Shown here piece after piece: positions 26,380 to 35,601 of a DNA stretch of 64,000 nucleotides (position 1 is its first letter; the number at the start of each line of letters is the position of its first letter). A program made the position numbers and the translations under genes. Source of the stretch: Ohtaekwangia sp035628875 (GTDB taxonomy: Bacteria > Bacteroidota > Bacteroidia > Cytophagales > Cyclobacteriaceae). The notes beneath the pieces were generated by a model. It was not told where the DNA came from and ran no database searches. It was given only the letters and a program-made list of their open reading frames with translations. The DNA is taken from NCBI GenBank assembly GCA_035628875.1, contig DASPIZ010000130.1, positions 1 to 64,000 of the forward strand. Direction: 5' to 3'.

Positions 26380-26994
26380 ATGAGAATTTTTGCAATAGGA
26401 CGAAATTATGCTGAACATATTCAGGAGTTAAATAACGAACGACCTGATGAGCCTGTTATCTTTACAAAACCAGATACAGCGTTAATTCGCAATAATGCTG
26501 CTTTTTATTATCCTGATTTTTCAAGCGACATTCACTACGAGGGCGAGCTTGTGTTAAGAATCTGTAAAGAAGGAAAAAATATCCAGGAAAAATTTGCATC
26601 AAAATACTACGACAGCATTGGCATCGGAATTGATTTTACAGCGAGGGACCTTCAGCAAAAAGCCAAGGAGAAAGGATTACCCTGGGATATTGCAAAGGGT
26701 TTCAATGGATCAGCACCGGTGTCAGATAAATTCATTCCCTTAACAGAAATAAAGGAACCGAAGAATATAAACTTCAGTTTAAAGGTGGACGGTCAGATTA
26801 AACAGCAGGGAAACACCAGTATGATGTTGTTTAATTTTGATTATATTATTTCATACCTGTCAAGATTTTTTACCCTGCGTCCAGGTGACTTTATTTTTAC
26901 GGGCACCCCTAAGGGAGTTGGCCCTGTGAAGGTTGGTAATGTGTTAACTGCTTATATTGAAGATGAGAAATTACTTGAAGTTGAAATTAGGTAG
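26380..26994 (+). CDS. Fumarylacetoacetate hydrolase (FAH) family protein
   Basis: A 204-residue FAH-fold enzyme. The metal-binding acidic residues are in DIHYEGELVLRI (Glu54, Glu56) and GIGIDFTARDLQ (Asp85). KGLPWDIAKGFNGSAPVSDKF, QGNTSMMLFNFDYIISYLSRFFTLRPGDFIFTGTPKGVGPV complete the family pattern. It is short, like YcgM-type members, which act as acylpyruvases or oxaloacetate decarboxylases; the exact substrate cannot be told. Its last 32 bp overlap the start of the M23 peptidase gene, suggesting coupling. Confidence 0.92.
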   Translation: MRIFAIGRNYAEHIQELNNERPDEPVIFTKPDTALIRNNAAFYYPDFSSDIHYEGELVLRICKEGKNIQEKFASKYYDSIGIGIDFTARDLQQKAKEKGLPWDIAKGFNGSAPVSDKFIPLTEIKEPKNINFSLKVDGQIKQQGNTSMMLFNFDYIISYLSRFFTLRPGDFIFTGTPKGVGPVKVGNVLTAYIEDEKLLEVEIR

Positions 26995-28906
26995 CATTGT
27001 AACGCTGTACTTTGCGCTTACACCATTTTTTGTTTGCGCCCAATTCAGCAAGCCCGATGTTAAGTTTATAGCCGAAGAAGAATGGATCTATCCCGTTTAT
27101 CCTGGTAAACCGGGTTCGCTTGCTGGTACAATGGGTGAACTGCGCAGCACACATTTTCATTCTGGTATTGACATCCGTACAAATAATACGATCGGCTATC
27201 CGGTAGTGGCTTCGAAAAGTGGCTATATTTCGCGGGTCACATCCAGCCCCTCAGGATACGGAAATATCATTTACATCACGCACCCGGACAAGCATACAAC
27301 ATTATACGCCCACCTCGATAAATTTAATGGCGCTTTAGGCGAGTATATTTTAAATGAGCAATACAATCAACGATCAAGCGCCATTGATCTGTACTTTGAA
27401 CCGGATCAGTTTAAGGTTAAACAAGGTGACACCATCGCGTTGAGCGGCAATTCCGGATCGTCCGGTGGACCACACGTGCATTTTGATATCCGGGATCCAC
27501 AAAACATTGCACTTGATCCGCTGAAGGTGGCGAATTTCCCGGAAGTACCAGATCGCCTCGCTCCTGCTGCTGAAAAGCTTGCCTTGAGAACGTTGGATAT
27601 CAATTCGCGTATCAATGATCGTTTCGGTCGTTTCGAATTTCATGCGGCGAACAAAGGCGGAAATCGTTACGCTATCGCCAGTCCTATTCTCGCTTCCGGC
27701 TTGATCGGGATTGAAGTAATTGCGAAAGACCGGCTTGCGCCTGGAAGTCCTTTCTATGGCGCGGTAAATTACATCGATGTGCATGTAGACAGCCAGTTGG
27801 TTTTCAGCCAGGCAATAGACAAAGTGGATATTACCGAAACGCGTTCTATCCTAACGCTGATGGACTTTAAAACCATGCGCAACAATGGAAATCGCTTTTA
27901 TAAACTTTACATCGATGACGGCAACAACCTGAAGTTTTATAAAGATTCCCCCGGGAACGGAAAAATTCGTATTGACAATAAAAAAGAATCGCTTATAGAA
28001 ATCACCATGCGCGACAGTTATGGAAATAAAAGCATGGTTTCCTTCCACGTCAAACCTACACCTGTGATCAAAGATGTCCGTACACTTGAAGCGATGAAGA
28101 CACCATTCTACGCTGACATCAGCGAAAATACTTATGAACTGAACGTTAAATCCTGTGGAGATAGTATCCGAGCTGCAAGGATGTATGTACAAGGGAAATT
28201 TGTGGATATCGAACCGGATTACGCCAATATCAATCGCGAGGTTTACCTGATCGATCTCAGAAAAAATATTCCAGATTCCATCGTGGTTTGTGGCAACAGT
28301 ATTTATCCCAGGTTAAAACAATCGATACCTTCAGGCACAACGTATAAGTATTATAGCGACATGATAGAGGTTGAGTTCCCGGAAGAAAGTTTATACGATA
28401 CTTTGTATCTTCATACAGACTACAACCAGTTGAAAAGTGGTACGGAAGTTTTTACTATAGGAACAAGAACAACGCCGCTCAACAAGTCTGTACGCATTTC
28501 GTTAAAGCCTCAGGTTAAATATGAAGTTAGTCCGACGTTGGGCGTTTACCGAACCATTGGCCGCAGCCATACTTACCTCGGTGGTGAATGGATCAACGGT
28601 AAAGTGCATTTTTACAGCCGCGAATTTGGAGATTTTACCATTCTGGAAGATCGTGAAGATCCTTCTATTCGTGTGATCAATGCAGATCGTATTGGCGCAA
28701 GATTCAAGATCAAAGATAATTTATCTGGCATTGATAAATTCGAGGCCTCCATCAACGGAGAATTCCTGCTCATGCATTACGATGCGAAAACAGCAACAAT
28801 CTGGTCCGAACAACGAAATAAAAAAATTCCGCTTAAAGGAAAGTTTGAACTTACGGTAACAGATAACGCCGGAAATAAAAGTACATTTACTAAAACGATT
28901 CCTTAA
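26963..28906 (+). CDS. Secreted M23-family peptidase
   Basis: A protein of 647 residues with a signal peptide ending at FFVCAQ. The LytM/M23 domain has both zinc motifs: THFHSGIDI (His66, Asp70) and GGPHVHFDI (His171, His173), with YGNIIYITHPDKHTTLYAHL between. The domain is interrupted by an insert near 130-145. About 450 residues of beta-rich, Ig-like modules follow (e.g. DRLAPGSPFYGAVNYIDVHVD, FELTVTDNAGNKSTF). Such enzymes cut peptidoglycan cross-links or act as regulators of cell-wall hydrolases; both catalytic motifs are intact here. ATG 26963 lies inside the FAH gene. Confidence 0.92.
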   Translation: MRNYLKLKLGSIVTLYFALTPFFVCAQFSKPDVKFIAEEEWIYPVYPGKPGSLAGTMGELRSTHFHSGIDIRTNNTIGYPVVASKSGYISRVTSSPSGYGNIIYITHPDKHTTLYAHLDKFNGALGEYILNEQYNQRSSAIDLYFEPDQFKVKQGDTIALSGNSGSSGGPHVHFDIRDPQNIALDPLKVANFPEVPDRLAPAAEKLALRTLDINSRINDRFGRFEFHAANKGGNRYAIASPILASGLIGIEVIAKDRLAPGSPFYGAVNYIDVHVDSQLVFSQAIDKVDITETRSILTLMDFKTMRNNGNRFYKLYIDDGNNLKFYKDSPGNGKIRIDNKKESLIEITMRDSYGNKSMVSFHVKPTPVIKDVRTLEAMKTPFYADISENTYELNVKSCGDSIRAARMYVQGKFVDIEPDYANINREVYLIDLRKNIPDSIVVCGNSIYPRLKQSIPSGTTYKYYSDMIEVEFPEESLYDTLYLHTDYNQLKSGTEVFTIGTRTTPLNKSVRISLKPQVKYEVSPTLGVYRTIGRSHTYLGGEWINGKVHFYSREFGDFTILEDREDPSIRVINADRIGARFKIKDNLSGIDKFEASINGEFLLMHYDAKTATIWSEQRNKKIPLKGKFELTVTDNAGNKSTFTKTIP

Positions 28907-28982
28907 TTTAACGGATGTCGTTTAGCCTACGTCATGAACATTTTCAGTTGGTGTTTGTAGACTAAAGTCTTTTCGCGTATAC

Positions 28983-29016
28983 TTAATAGCCCCGGGCTTA
29001 AGCCCGGGGCTATTAA
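28983..29016. repeat. Perfect 34-bp palindrome plus a second hairpin
   Basis: A 17+17-bp perfect inverted repeat centred on ggctt/aagcc with no loop, containing cccggg on both sides. Twelve bases later is gggctttagccc (29029-29040), the same core as the gggctaaagccc hairpins at 24828 and 25138. It lies in the 246-bp gap before bcp, which holds nothing else recognisable. Confidence 0.85.
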
Positions 29017-29152
29017 TCAAAATAAAAAGGGCTTTAGCCCCGAGAATGAACATAAGTTTAACAGTAAGCTTAAGGTGTAACGCTGTAATTCTCGAACAGG
29101 ACAAGGTTTATTTGAACTACTGTGAATCAACATTGATTTCTTAATTATAATT

Positions 29153-29605
29153 ATGGCACTTCAGGCTGGAGACAAAATACCGGATGTAACGATTAACGAT
29201 CAGGATGGTACCCCGATCAACCTGCGTGACTTCAAGGGAAAAAAACTGGTTTTGTATTTTTATCCAAAGGACCAAACACCGGGATGTACGACGGAAGCAT
29301 GTAACCTCCGCGACAACTATAAACTTCTCTTAAAACAAGGATACGAAGTACTGGGCGTCAGTACCGACAGCGAAAAATCGCACAAGAAGTTTATTGAAAA
29401 GGAAAAACTTCCGTTTCGTCTGTTGGCCGACCCCGAAAAAAAACTACACGATGCATTCGGAACCTGGGTTGAAAAATCGATGTACGGAAGAAAATTCATG
29501 GGTACAGCCCGCACAACTTTTATCATCAACGAAAAAGGAATTATTGAAGAAGTGATTGGTAAGGTAAACACGAAGGACCACGCGAATCAAATTTTAAAGC
29601 AGTAA
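29153..29605 (+). CDS. bcp: Thioredoxin-dependent peroxiredoxin Bcp
   Basis: This 150-residue peroxiredoxin of the Bcp/PrxQ type reduces peroxides with thioredoxin. The peroxidatic Cys45 and resolving Cys50 are in PKDQTPGCTTEACNLRD, and VLGVSTDSEKSHKKFIEKEKLPFRLLADPE and GTARTTFIINEKGII are typical. Length and start (MALQAGDKIP) fit the family. It is followed 94 bp later by a YihY-family gene on the same strand. Confidence 0.97.
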   Translation: MALQAGDKIPDVTINDQDGTPINLRDFKGKKLVLYFYPKDQTPGCTTEACNLRDNYKLLLKQGYEVLGVSTDSEKSHKKFIEKEKLPFRLLADPEKKLHDAFGTWVEKSMYGRKFMGTARTTFIINEKGIIEEVIGKVNTKDHANQILKQ

Positions 29606-29699
29606 ACACAAAAGGCACTCCCGATTAAAAGGCATGACAATTGTATTTCGTCTGTCACTAAAGCTTACCAATCGCCCAGACTGGAATTAATGTCTTGAT

Positions 29700-30608
29700 A
29701 TGCGAAAAATCCTTCATTTATTGCCTGGCATTTTACGATCAGGATATCAAAACCTCAAGCGGAACGACCCGTTAATCCTCGCATCTTCTACGGCGTTCTT
29801 TACAACTTTTTCGCTTTCACCGATCCTGGTAATTCTTGTAAATCTATTGAGCATCACTTTTGATAGCGATAACATTCCACAAAAATTGTTTGGTAAAATC
29901 CAGGCTACTTTCGGAAAAGAGACAACGCGACAAATCCAGAAAATTGTAGATAATGTAAGTACCTATAACGACGATCCGGTTTTTACAATCGCAGGTTTTA
30001 TCTTTCTGTTATTTGTAGCGACTACGTTATTGATGGTTGTCAAACAATCGATTCACAATTTATGGTCCATCAAACGAAAACAACTAAACAGGTTCAGGTA
30101 TAGTTTTGTTGAACGTGTTACAGGTATCGCGCTCCTCATTGTTATGGCCATTTTATTTTTAGCATCGCTTCTCCTCGATGCTTCGGTTGCATTCCTTCGT
30201 GACCAGCTTCACACCCTTCTTCCATCTGTCGATGTTCCACTCATGCGTGCAATCAATATTACATTTTCGATCCTTATTGTGACCACCTGGTTCACGATAC
30301 TTTATAAACTCCTCCCCGATGCACGCGTGCAATGGAGGGTCGCTTTTGCCGGCGGTTTGTTAACCGGAATTTTGTTCAATACTGGCAAGTGGGTTCTGGG
30401 AAAATTGTTATTGTTTAACAATCTGGCAAGTATATTCGGCACTTCTGCTTCATTCGCGCTCATCCTGTTGTTTATCTTTTATTCGGCACTGATCCTTTAC
30501 TTTGGAGCCTCCTTCACATTTGCGTATGGCGATGCCGTTGATGCACCCATTCTCCCCGGAAAAAACAGTGAACGTTTTGAAGTGAAATCTGTAACGGAAG
30601 GTGATTAA
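29700..30608 (+). CDS. YihY/virulence factor BrkB family membrane protein
   Basis: A 302-residue integral membrane protein with about six hydrophobic segments. Family marks are the N-terminal LASSTAFFTTFSLSPILVILVNLLS, the NLWSIKR segment, ALLIVMAILFLASLLL, TTWFTILYKLLPDARVQWRVAFAGGLLTGILFNTGKWVLG and the final FIFYSALILYFGASFTFAYG. These proteins were once named 'ribonuclease BN', which is incorrect; their function remains unclear. The charged C-terminal tail is cytoplasmic. Confidence 0.92.
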   Translation: MRKILHLLPGILRSGYQNLKRNDPLILASSTAFFTTFSLSPILVILVNLLSITFDSDNIPQKLFGKIQATFGKETTRQIQKIVDNVSTYNDDPVFTIAGFIFLLFVATTLLMVVKQSIHNLWSIKRKQLNRFRYSFVERVTGIALLIVMAILFLASLLLDASVAFLRDQLHTLLPSVDVPLMRAINITFSILIVTTWFTILYKLLPDARVQWRVAFAGGLLTGILFNTGKWVLGKLLLFNNLASIFGTSASFALILLFIFYSALILYFGASFTFAYGDAVDAPILPGKNSERFEVKSVTEGD

Positions 30609-31333
30609 CTGAAGCGACGAGAACTTGTTACACAAGGATACCAGAAGGTTTTCTCACAGAAATCACTGAAACCACGGAAGAATACACGGAATGATTCGCT
30701 TTCAAATATGATGGTAGTTCTTTGCGCCCTCCCCGTCTCTGCGGTGAAGATTTGAAACACCTTCGGAGCAAAGAAAACAAGATTAAGCAACCACAAACTC
30801 GAAACTCGAAGCTATTTCCTTCCCTTCGTTACCGTCATCCTGATGCGCGCATGTGCTTTGCACAAAGCATGCAGAAGGATCCCCCCGACCGAAGGAAAAA
30901 ATGATTCGTTTGCAAAAATCAAAAAATCAATGTTCAACATTTTTAGCTTTAGCGAAATCGATCAAGCCTTTCGTAATCTCTGAAATTACTTCCCAACAAA
31001 TTCGCGACTCGCAGCTCGTAATGCGCAGCTACTTTCTTCCTTTGATCTCCAAGAGATAGTGTTCACATTTCTTTGATTGTTCGGCTTGCTTGAAAAAAGA
31101 ATTCAACCCTTCCGCCATCGCTACGCTCGGCATTTCCCTTAAAAGGAAAGGAGTGTTTTTCATTCTAAAGCGGGTACCACCTACAAGTATGCAGAAGGCC
31201 CCCGCTCAAAGAAACAATGCTTCATTCGCAAGATCAAATATCAAAGGTTCAAAGTTTAGTTTGACGAAAAAACCTAAGCTTATCGCAATATTCGGAATTT
31301 CAACCCAACAAGCTCGAAGCTCACAGCTATTCC
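30609..31333. other. Gene-free, repeat-rich region
   Basis: I see no credible gene in these 725 bp. At 30653-30694 is a copy of the ctcacagaaatcactgaa repeat found twice at 38.6-38.9 kb. Around 30835-30885 a sequence beginning gtcatcctgatgcgcgc and ending aaggatcc resembles the 'TCATCCTGA...AAGGATC' intergenic repeat. Heptamer runs occur at 30795-30815 (aaactcg), 31005-31032 (cgactcg, cagctcg, taatgcg, cagctac) and 31310-31330 (aagctcg, aagctca, cagctat). Confidence 0.75.
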
Positions 31334-34300
31334 TCAATGAACTGAAAACTTAAACTGATGCGCTCCACTGGTATCTCTCACGTTCAGAATATACAGCCCA
31401 GTTGACAACGACTTTAATTTTACTTCACCTTCTCCCGAAACATCTTCATAAGCAACGTTCCCGCGCTGTAGCACAGCACCACTTAAACTTGTTATGGTGT
31501 AAGCCACTTCAGCCTGAGACCGGTCAATGCCAATCACACGGATGTAATTGGTCACCGGGTTCGGATAAATCTTAACTTCACTCAAATGCGGATTGTTCGC
31601 ACCCGTGATCCGGAAAGAATAAGCCGGCGAAACTTTGCTACACGCTTTGCCCGTTAACCGTACTGTATAATCACCCTCCATCGTAGGATAGAAATTAGCT
31701 TCCGTAGCTCCGGGAATATCTTCGCCATTCAACATCCATTGGACCTTTTTTCCAATACTGGATACCAGCGCACCTTCATGCCATGAGATCAGTGGTTGTT
31801 CCATGGTATTTTTTTCGATGATAAGTTTAAAGCGATCCTGAGAAGACGATTTGGCATTTTCATCCACCTGGAAAACATATTCTTTTCCTTCATGCCATTC
31901 AAAGACAGAGTCGACGTAATTGTCTACCAGATAAAGGTCACTGATCATCTGATCATAAGCGTTTCCATTCGTATTCAGCGAATACGTTCCTGCGCCTTTA
32001 GGTTCTACAGCCAATCCTATTTCCTGGCTGCAAAGTGTATCACAAAGATTTTTGATCGCCGTTTGAATTAAATCGGAAGACAGAACAGACAAATTGAAGT
32101 GCGCGTTTTTCATCTTAACGCCATCTTGTGTATCATCGAACTTCACCTTACCTGCATTGCTGAATTTAAGATAAGCGTTATCGATGCGATCGTTCTGTTT
32201 AAGCTGTATGCGTAACGATACAACGTCGTCGCTACCGGTACGGTAAAAAGATGCATCTCCCTGTTCGAGTTTGGCCTGTTCGGTAATAATGAGCGTTGGG
32301 CTTGCATTTGTTGTCCTTACCCAGAACGCTTGTCCGGAGGCGATTACACCGCCAAATTCTTCATCACCAGTTGAGCCATCCCAGATCCATACATTGCTCG
32401 TTTCCGTGCGGTTATCTCTGACATATACAATAGGGCTTACGTTGGTCTTTGTCCATCCCTGATTCCAGCTTATGGTTGATGCATACGGGTTTGCTACCAG
32501 GTTCCAACCTTGATCCTCAATTCCATCTGTATTTGGTGTTAATACCGAACTGTAATTAAAATCTCCGATTTGAAGTTCGCCGGTTAAGACAAGTTTCGAG
32601 TGATCCGTACTTTCCCGCATAAAGATAGAATATCCTCTTCCAAATTCCAGCTGCTCCGTGTTGCTGTTTACTGGGTATTCCGTCCAGCCGTCTTCGAGAT
32701 TTTCGGGATCAGAAGGTTCATCGTAATAAAAGAAAGACGGGTTTGCCGTCATACCACCACCGGTTGAACTTTCAGGGAAGCTTCCTGTGATCGGAATATA
32801 TTCCTGAACATCGGCTACCTGTATATTCTTCACAGGGAAGCCGAGGTATTTGTATTTCCTTCCAGACTCGATGCTGCGTTGGAAGTTTACATTACCGCTG
32901 ATTGAGCCTGTCGCACCAACTGGGCGCGGTGATAAGTACGCCGTAAACGTAGGTGTAGAGATAAGGGAAAGCAGATTATTTGAATTAATTGTACCCCCGA
33001 TACTTTTGATGTTTTGAATTATATCAAGCGAATCACGAATATTCAAAGTGGATCCGACTGGCATATTTACCTCAAGTGTTTTTAATGCGTGATCTCCTCT
33101 TTTCGGGTAAAGATTAGAGGTACCTATGGCTGTTGTAACTATGCTTAAGGTACTATTTTCAAGCCCAATTTCACCAGTCTGATTTTGTGGATTAATGGTG
33201 GCACCGTTTCGTAAATTTAAGGTGTGTCCATTGAGATTAAGCGATGCCCCCTCTTCTAAAAATATTCCTGTTGTACCTGCTGTTGTATTTGCTCCAACTT
33301 CCAGAGTAGTAGGCATAGTTGGCGCATTTTCTTTGACAATGTTTAACGTGCCTCCATGTTCTACACTAAGGCTATGGAATACCATTCTTGTTCCGTTAAA
33401 TACAATATTGGAACTACCGGAACCGAAAGTTACATTTAAAGGTCTTTGTGGATTATATTCTCCACCGGGTTGAATGATCAGATCACCCGCGAGAATTAAT
33501 TGCGAATTATATTCAGTGTTGCCCGAAATAAGGCTAGCAGACTCAATTGTTAAATCACCTCTTACGGTAACGACTCGATCGGGTTGAATATGTTTTGCGC
33601 CAGTTCCTCTTAAAATTACATTTCCTAAACGCGTATTAGGCATCCTCGTAGCCGGTGATTCAAAAATCGTAGTACTTGTTAAGGATAGTGGTGCTAGTTG
33701 TTGGTAACCATTTGCAGTAATATGGATGGTACTGGTTGGCTCTGCATAGATATTGCCAAATGGCCCTCCTCCTGTTCTTTGAATGTTATTCTGCAAGCGT
33801 AGCGTTGCCCCACCTTCAACAGTAACTTTGGAGTCTTCATGGATCTGCCATGGGCTGGAAACTATTGCTATCCTGTTTAACGGAATAACATAATTATAAC
33901 CAGATGTTGCAAATGAAGAAGGTGAAACACCGCTGCCATCTAATTCAGTATTCCATGAAGTCAATTGACTGATATTCGAGTTATGGAGCGCATAAAAAGT
34001 GTTACTAAAACGAATCCTAAAACATTGTGAAAATCCCTGAGTACCATTACCGTTGGTAGCTGAGTATGGAGTAGCACACACTACATACTCCTCTTCACTT
34101 TCTGGCTCCCAGTCTTGGCTGGTATCGCCAAGATAGGCAATTTGATTGGTGTGTGTATTCCTAACTCGTGTTGTTTGTTCGGTGTTAATACTCCATACTA
34201 CACTGTTTGTGTTTGCGTAGGTCGCCCTCAAATTAATCTTTCGCGCTCCGAGGTCAATAAGATCTATTACATCATCCTCGACCAGCACGCGTATATTAGC

Positions 34301-35476
34301 CTGATTAGCATCAGTCAGCCATACATTGGTTATCGTTGGACCTGTTGGGTTACCAAAAGTAATCTCCACAAAATCTTCGGCTGATTGTGAATCGTTATCT
34401 GTTGCACGTAATCTAAAAGTATATGTGCCCGCAACCTGACCCGGATTTGTAATTTTTAATATTTTCGGATTACTCTGATCGAGCATGAGAGGTGCAGGAC
34501 CAGCGGTTTGTGTCCATTCAACATTAGTGATCGTTCCATCAATGTCAAAATAGTCACCTGCAATGTAAAAGGGCTCAGCCCTTAGAGCTGTCTTTATATC
34601 CTTTCCACAGAAAACGAAAGGTGCTCTATTTGAATTATCTCCCTGTTGGAAAGTTAAAAACCAATCGTAGATGCGATATCCATTATCATCTGTGAATAGT
34701 TCATTCCAGCCTTCGTGATAGCGGTCTTTTAGTAATGTAAGATGAGCTGTATAATTTCCAGTACAAGCGTTAACCTGTTCCACCATATCAATGGTAAATT
34801 CACGATCAACCTGAAAGTCATTCTCTCCATGAAACGCCCATGTAGGAACGTTCTTTACGGGGCAAGCAGTTTCAGGATACGTCACGCTAGACATTGGGAC
34901 AATTGCTGCAGGCCGATGAGGATACTCAGAGGCATAATTCCAAACGCCTAATCCACCCAAACTAATTCCAGCCAGATAAATGCGTTGTTCGTCAATGTTA
35001 TATTGATCGATTACATAATCTATTAAATCGTCAACCAATTCGGCAGGCCATTGTTGGTCATTATAATTTGGAACTGATAAGTCTCTTTTAAGTTGCGGGG
35101 ATATCACGACAAATGGAAGGGAAGCATCCCATTTTTTGGCATCTGCAACATTTTGTTCAAGATTATAAATTAAACGCGATGGAGCTAAATGCCCGTTGTT
35201 CTGGGATCCTGTTATTTGTTGTGTCAGAATATTTAGGTCATCACCGATTCCTGAACCACCATGGAGAAAAATTAAAACGGGATGACCCGCCCCTGCATTA
35301 GAATAACTCGGAGATGTATACGCCCAAAATTTAGTTTCATAACCTGTTGGTACTTGCCTTGCTACTTGCTGCGCGTAACCATCCATTGAACTGATTACAC
35401 TCATCATCAGTATTGCAAAAATCAAAAAGTAAAAAGAGATAACAGGGGTTGCCCTTAACGTTTTTTTCGTTCTCAT
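31334..35476 (-). CDS. T9SS-exported multidomain esterase
   Basis: A 1380-residue secreted protein. After a signal peptide (to about residue 36) is an alpha/beta-hydrolase domain (about 45-275) with HGGSG in the oxyanion region, nucleophile Ser172 in LAGISLGGLG, Asp220 in FHGENDF and His254 in DRYHEGW, as in feruloyl/acetyl esterases or phospholipase-like polyhydroxybutyrate depolymerases. A PKD/cadherin-like module (about 300-375) and a second beta module follow. A long beta-helix-like stretch (about 560-830) leads to a C-terminal type A sorting domain (VKIYPNPVTNYIRVIGID ... GLYILNVRD). It probably acts on a polymer outside the cell; substrate unknown. Confidence 0.88.
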   Translation of the reverse strand: MRTKKTLRATPVISFYFLIFAILMMSVISSMDGYAQQVARQVPTGYETKFWAYTSPSYSNAGAGHPVLIFLHGGSGIGDDLNILTQQITGSQNNGHLAPSRLIYNLEQNVADAKKWDASLPFVVISPQLKRDLSVPNYNDQQWPAELVDDLIDYVIDQYNIDEQRIYLAGISLGGLGVWNYASEYPHRPAAIVPMSSVTYPETACPVKNVPTWAFHGENDFQVDREFTIDMVEQVNACTGNYTAHLTLLKDRYHEGWNELFTDDNGYRIYDWFLTFQQGDNSNRAPFVFCGKDIKTALRAEPFYIAGDYFDIDGTITNVEWTQTAGPAPLMLDQSNPKILKITNPGQVAGTYTFRLRATDNDSQSAEDFVEITFGNPTGPTITNVWLTDANQANIRVLVEDDVIDLIDLGARKINLRATYANTNSVVWSINTEQTTRVRNTHTNQIAYLGDTSQDWEPESEEEYVVCATPYSATNGNGTQGFSQCFRIRFSNTFYALHNSNISQLTSWNTELDGSGVSPSSFATSGYNYVIPLNRIAIVSSPWQIHEDSKVTVEGGATLRLQNNIQRTGGGPFGNIYAEPTSTIHITANGYQQLAPLSLTSTTIFESPATRMPNTRLGNVILRGTGAKHIQPDRVVTVRGDLTIESASLISGNTEYNSQLILAGDLIIQPGGEYNPQRPLNVTFGSGSSNIVFNGTRMVFHSLSVEHGGTLNIVKENAPTMPTTLEVGANTTAGTTGIFLEEGASLNLNGHTLNLRNGATINPQNQTGEIGLENSTLSIVTTAIGTSNLYPKRGDHALKTLEVNMPVGSTLNIRDSLDIIQNIKSIGGTINSNNLLSLISTPTFTAYLSPRPVGATGSISGNVNFQRSIESGRKYKYLGFPVKNIQVADVQEYIPITGSFPESSTGGGMTANPSFFYYDEPSDPENLEDGWTEYPVNSNTEQLEFGRGYSIFMRESTDHSKLVLTGELQIGDFNYSSVLTPNTDGIEDQGWNLVANPYASTISWNQGWTKTNVSPIVYVRDNRTETSNVWIWDGSTGDEEFGGVIASGQAFWVRTTNASPTLIITEQAKLEQGDASFYRTGSDDVVSLRIQLKQNDRIDNAYLKFSNAGKVKFDDTQDGVKMKNAHFNLSVLSSDLIQTAIKNLCDTLCSQEIGLAVEPKGAGTYSLNTNGNAYDQMISDLYLVDNYVDSVFEWHEGKEYVFQVDENAKSSSQDRFKLIIEKNTMEQPLISWHEGALVSSIGKKVQWMLNGEDIPGATEANFYPTMEGDYTVRLTGKACSKVSPAYSFRITGANNPHLSEVKIYPNPVTNYIRVIGIDRSQAEVAYTITSLSGAVLQRGNVAYEDVSGEGEVKLKSLSTGLYILNVRDTSGAHQFKFSVH

Positions 35477-35601
35477 AAATTATAACTGAAATACTAATAG
35501 CCTGAAATTAACGGATATCATCCATTAACATACGAAGGTATGATATTCAATTAAACTGAATATTATCGCGTTATAAAAATAATGAGAATTTCGGTAACGT
35601 G

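Noticed and set aside
35520..35570. Weak stem atattca/tgaatat as a terminator after the trehalase gene
   Set aside because: Only seven A/T-rich pairs and no clear T run, so it cannot be separated from chance.
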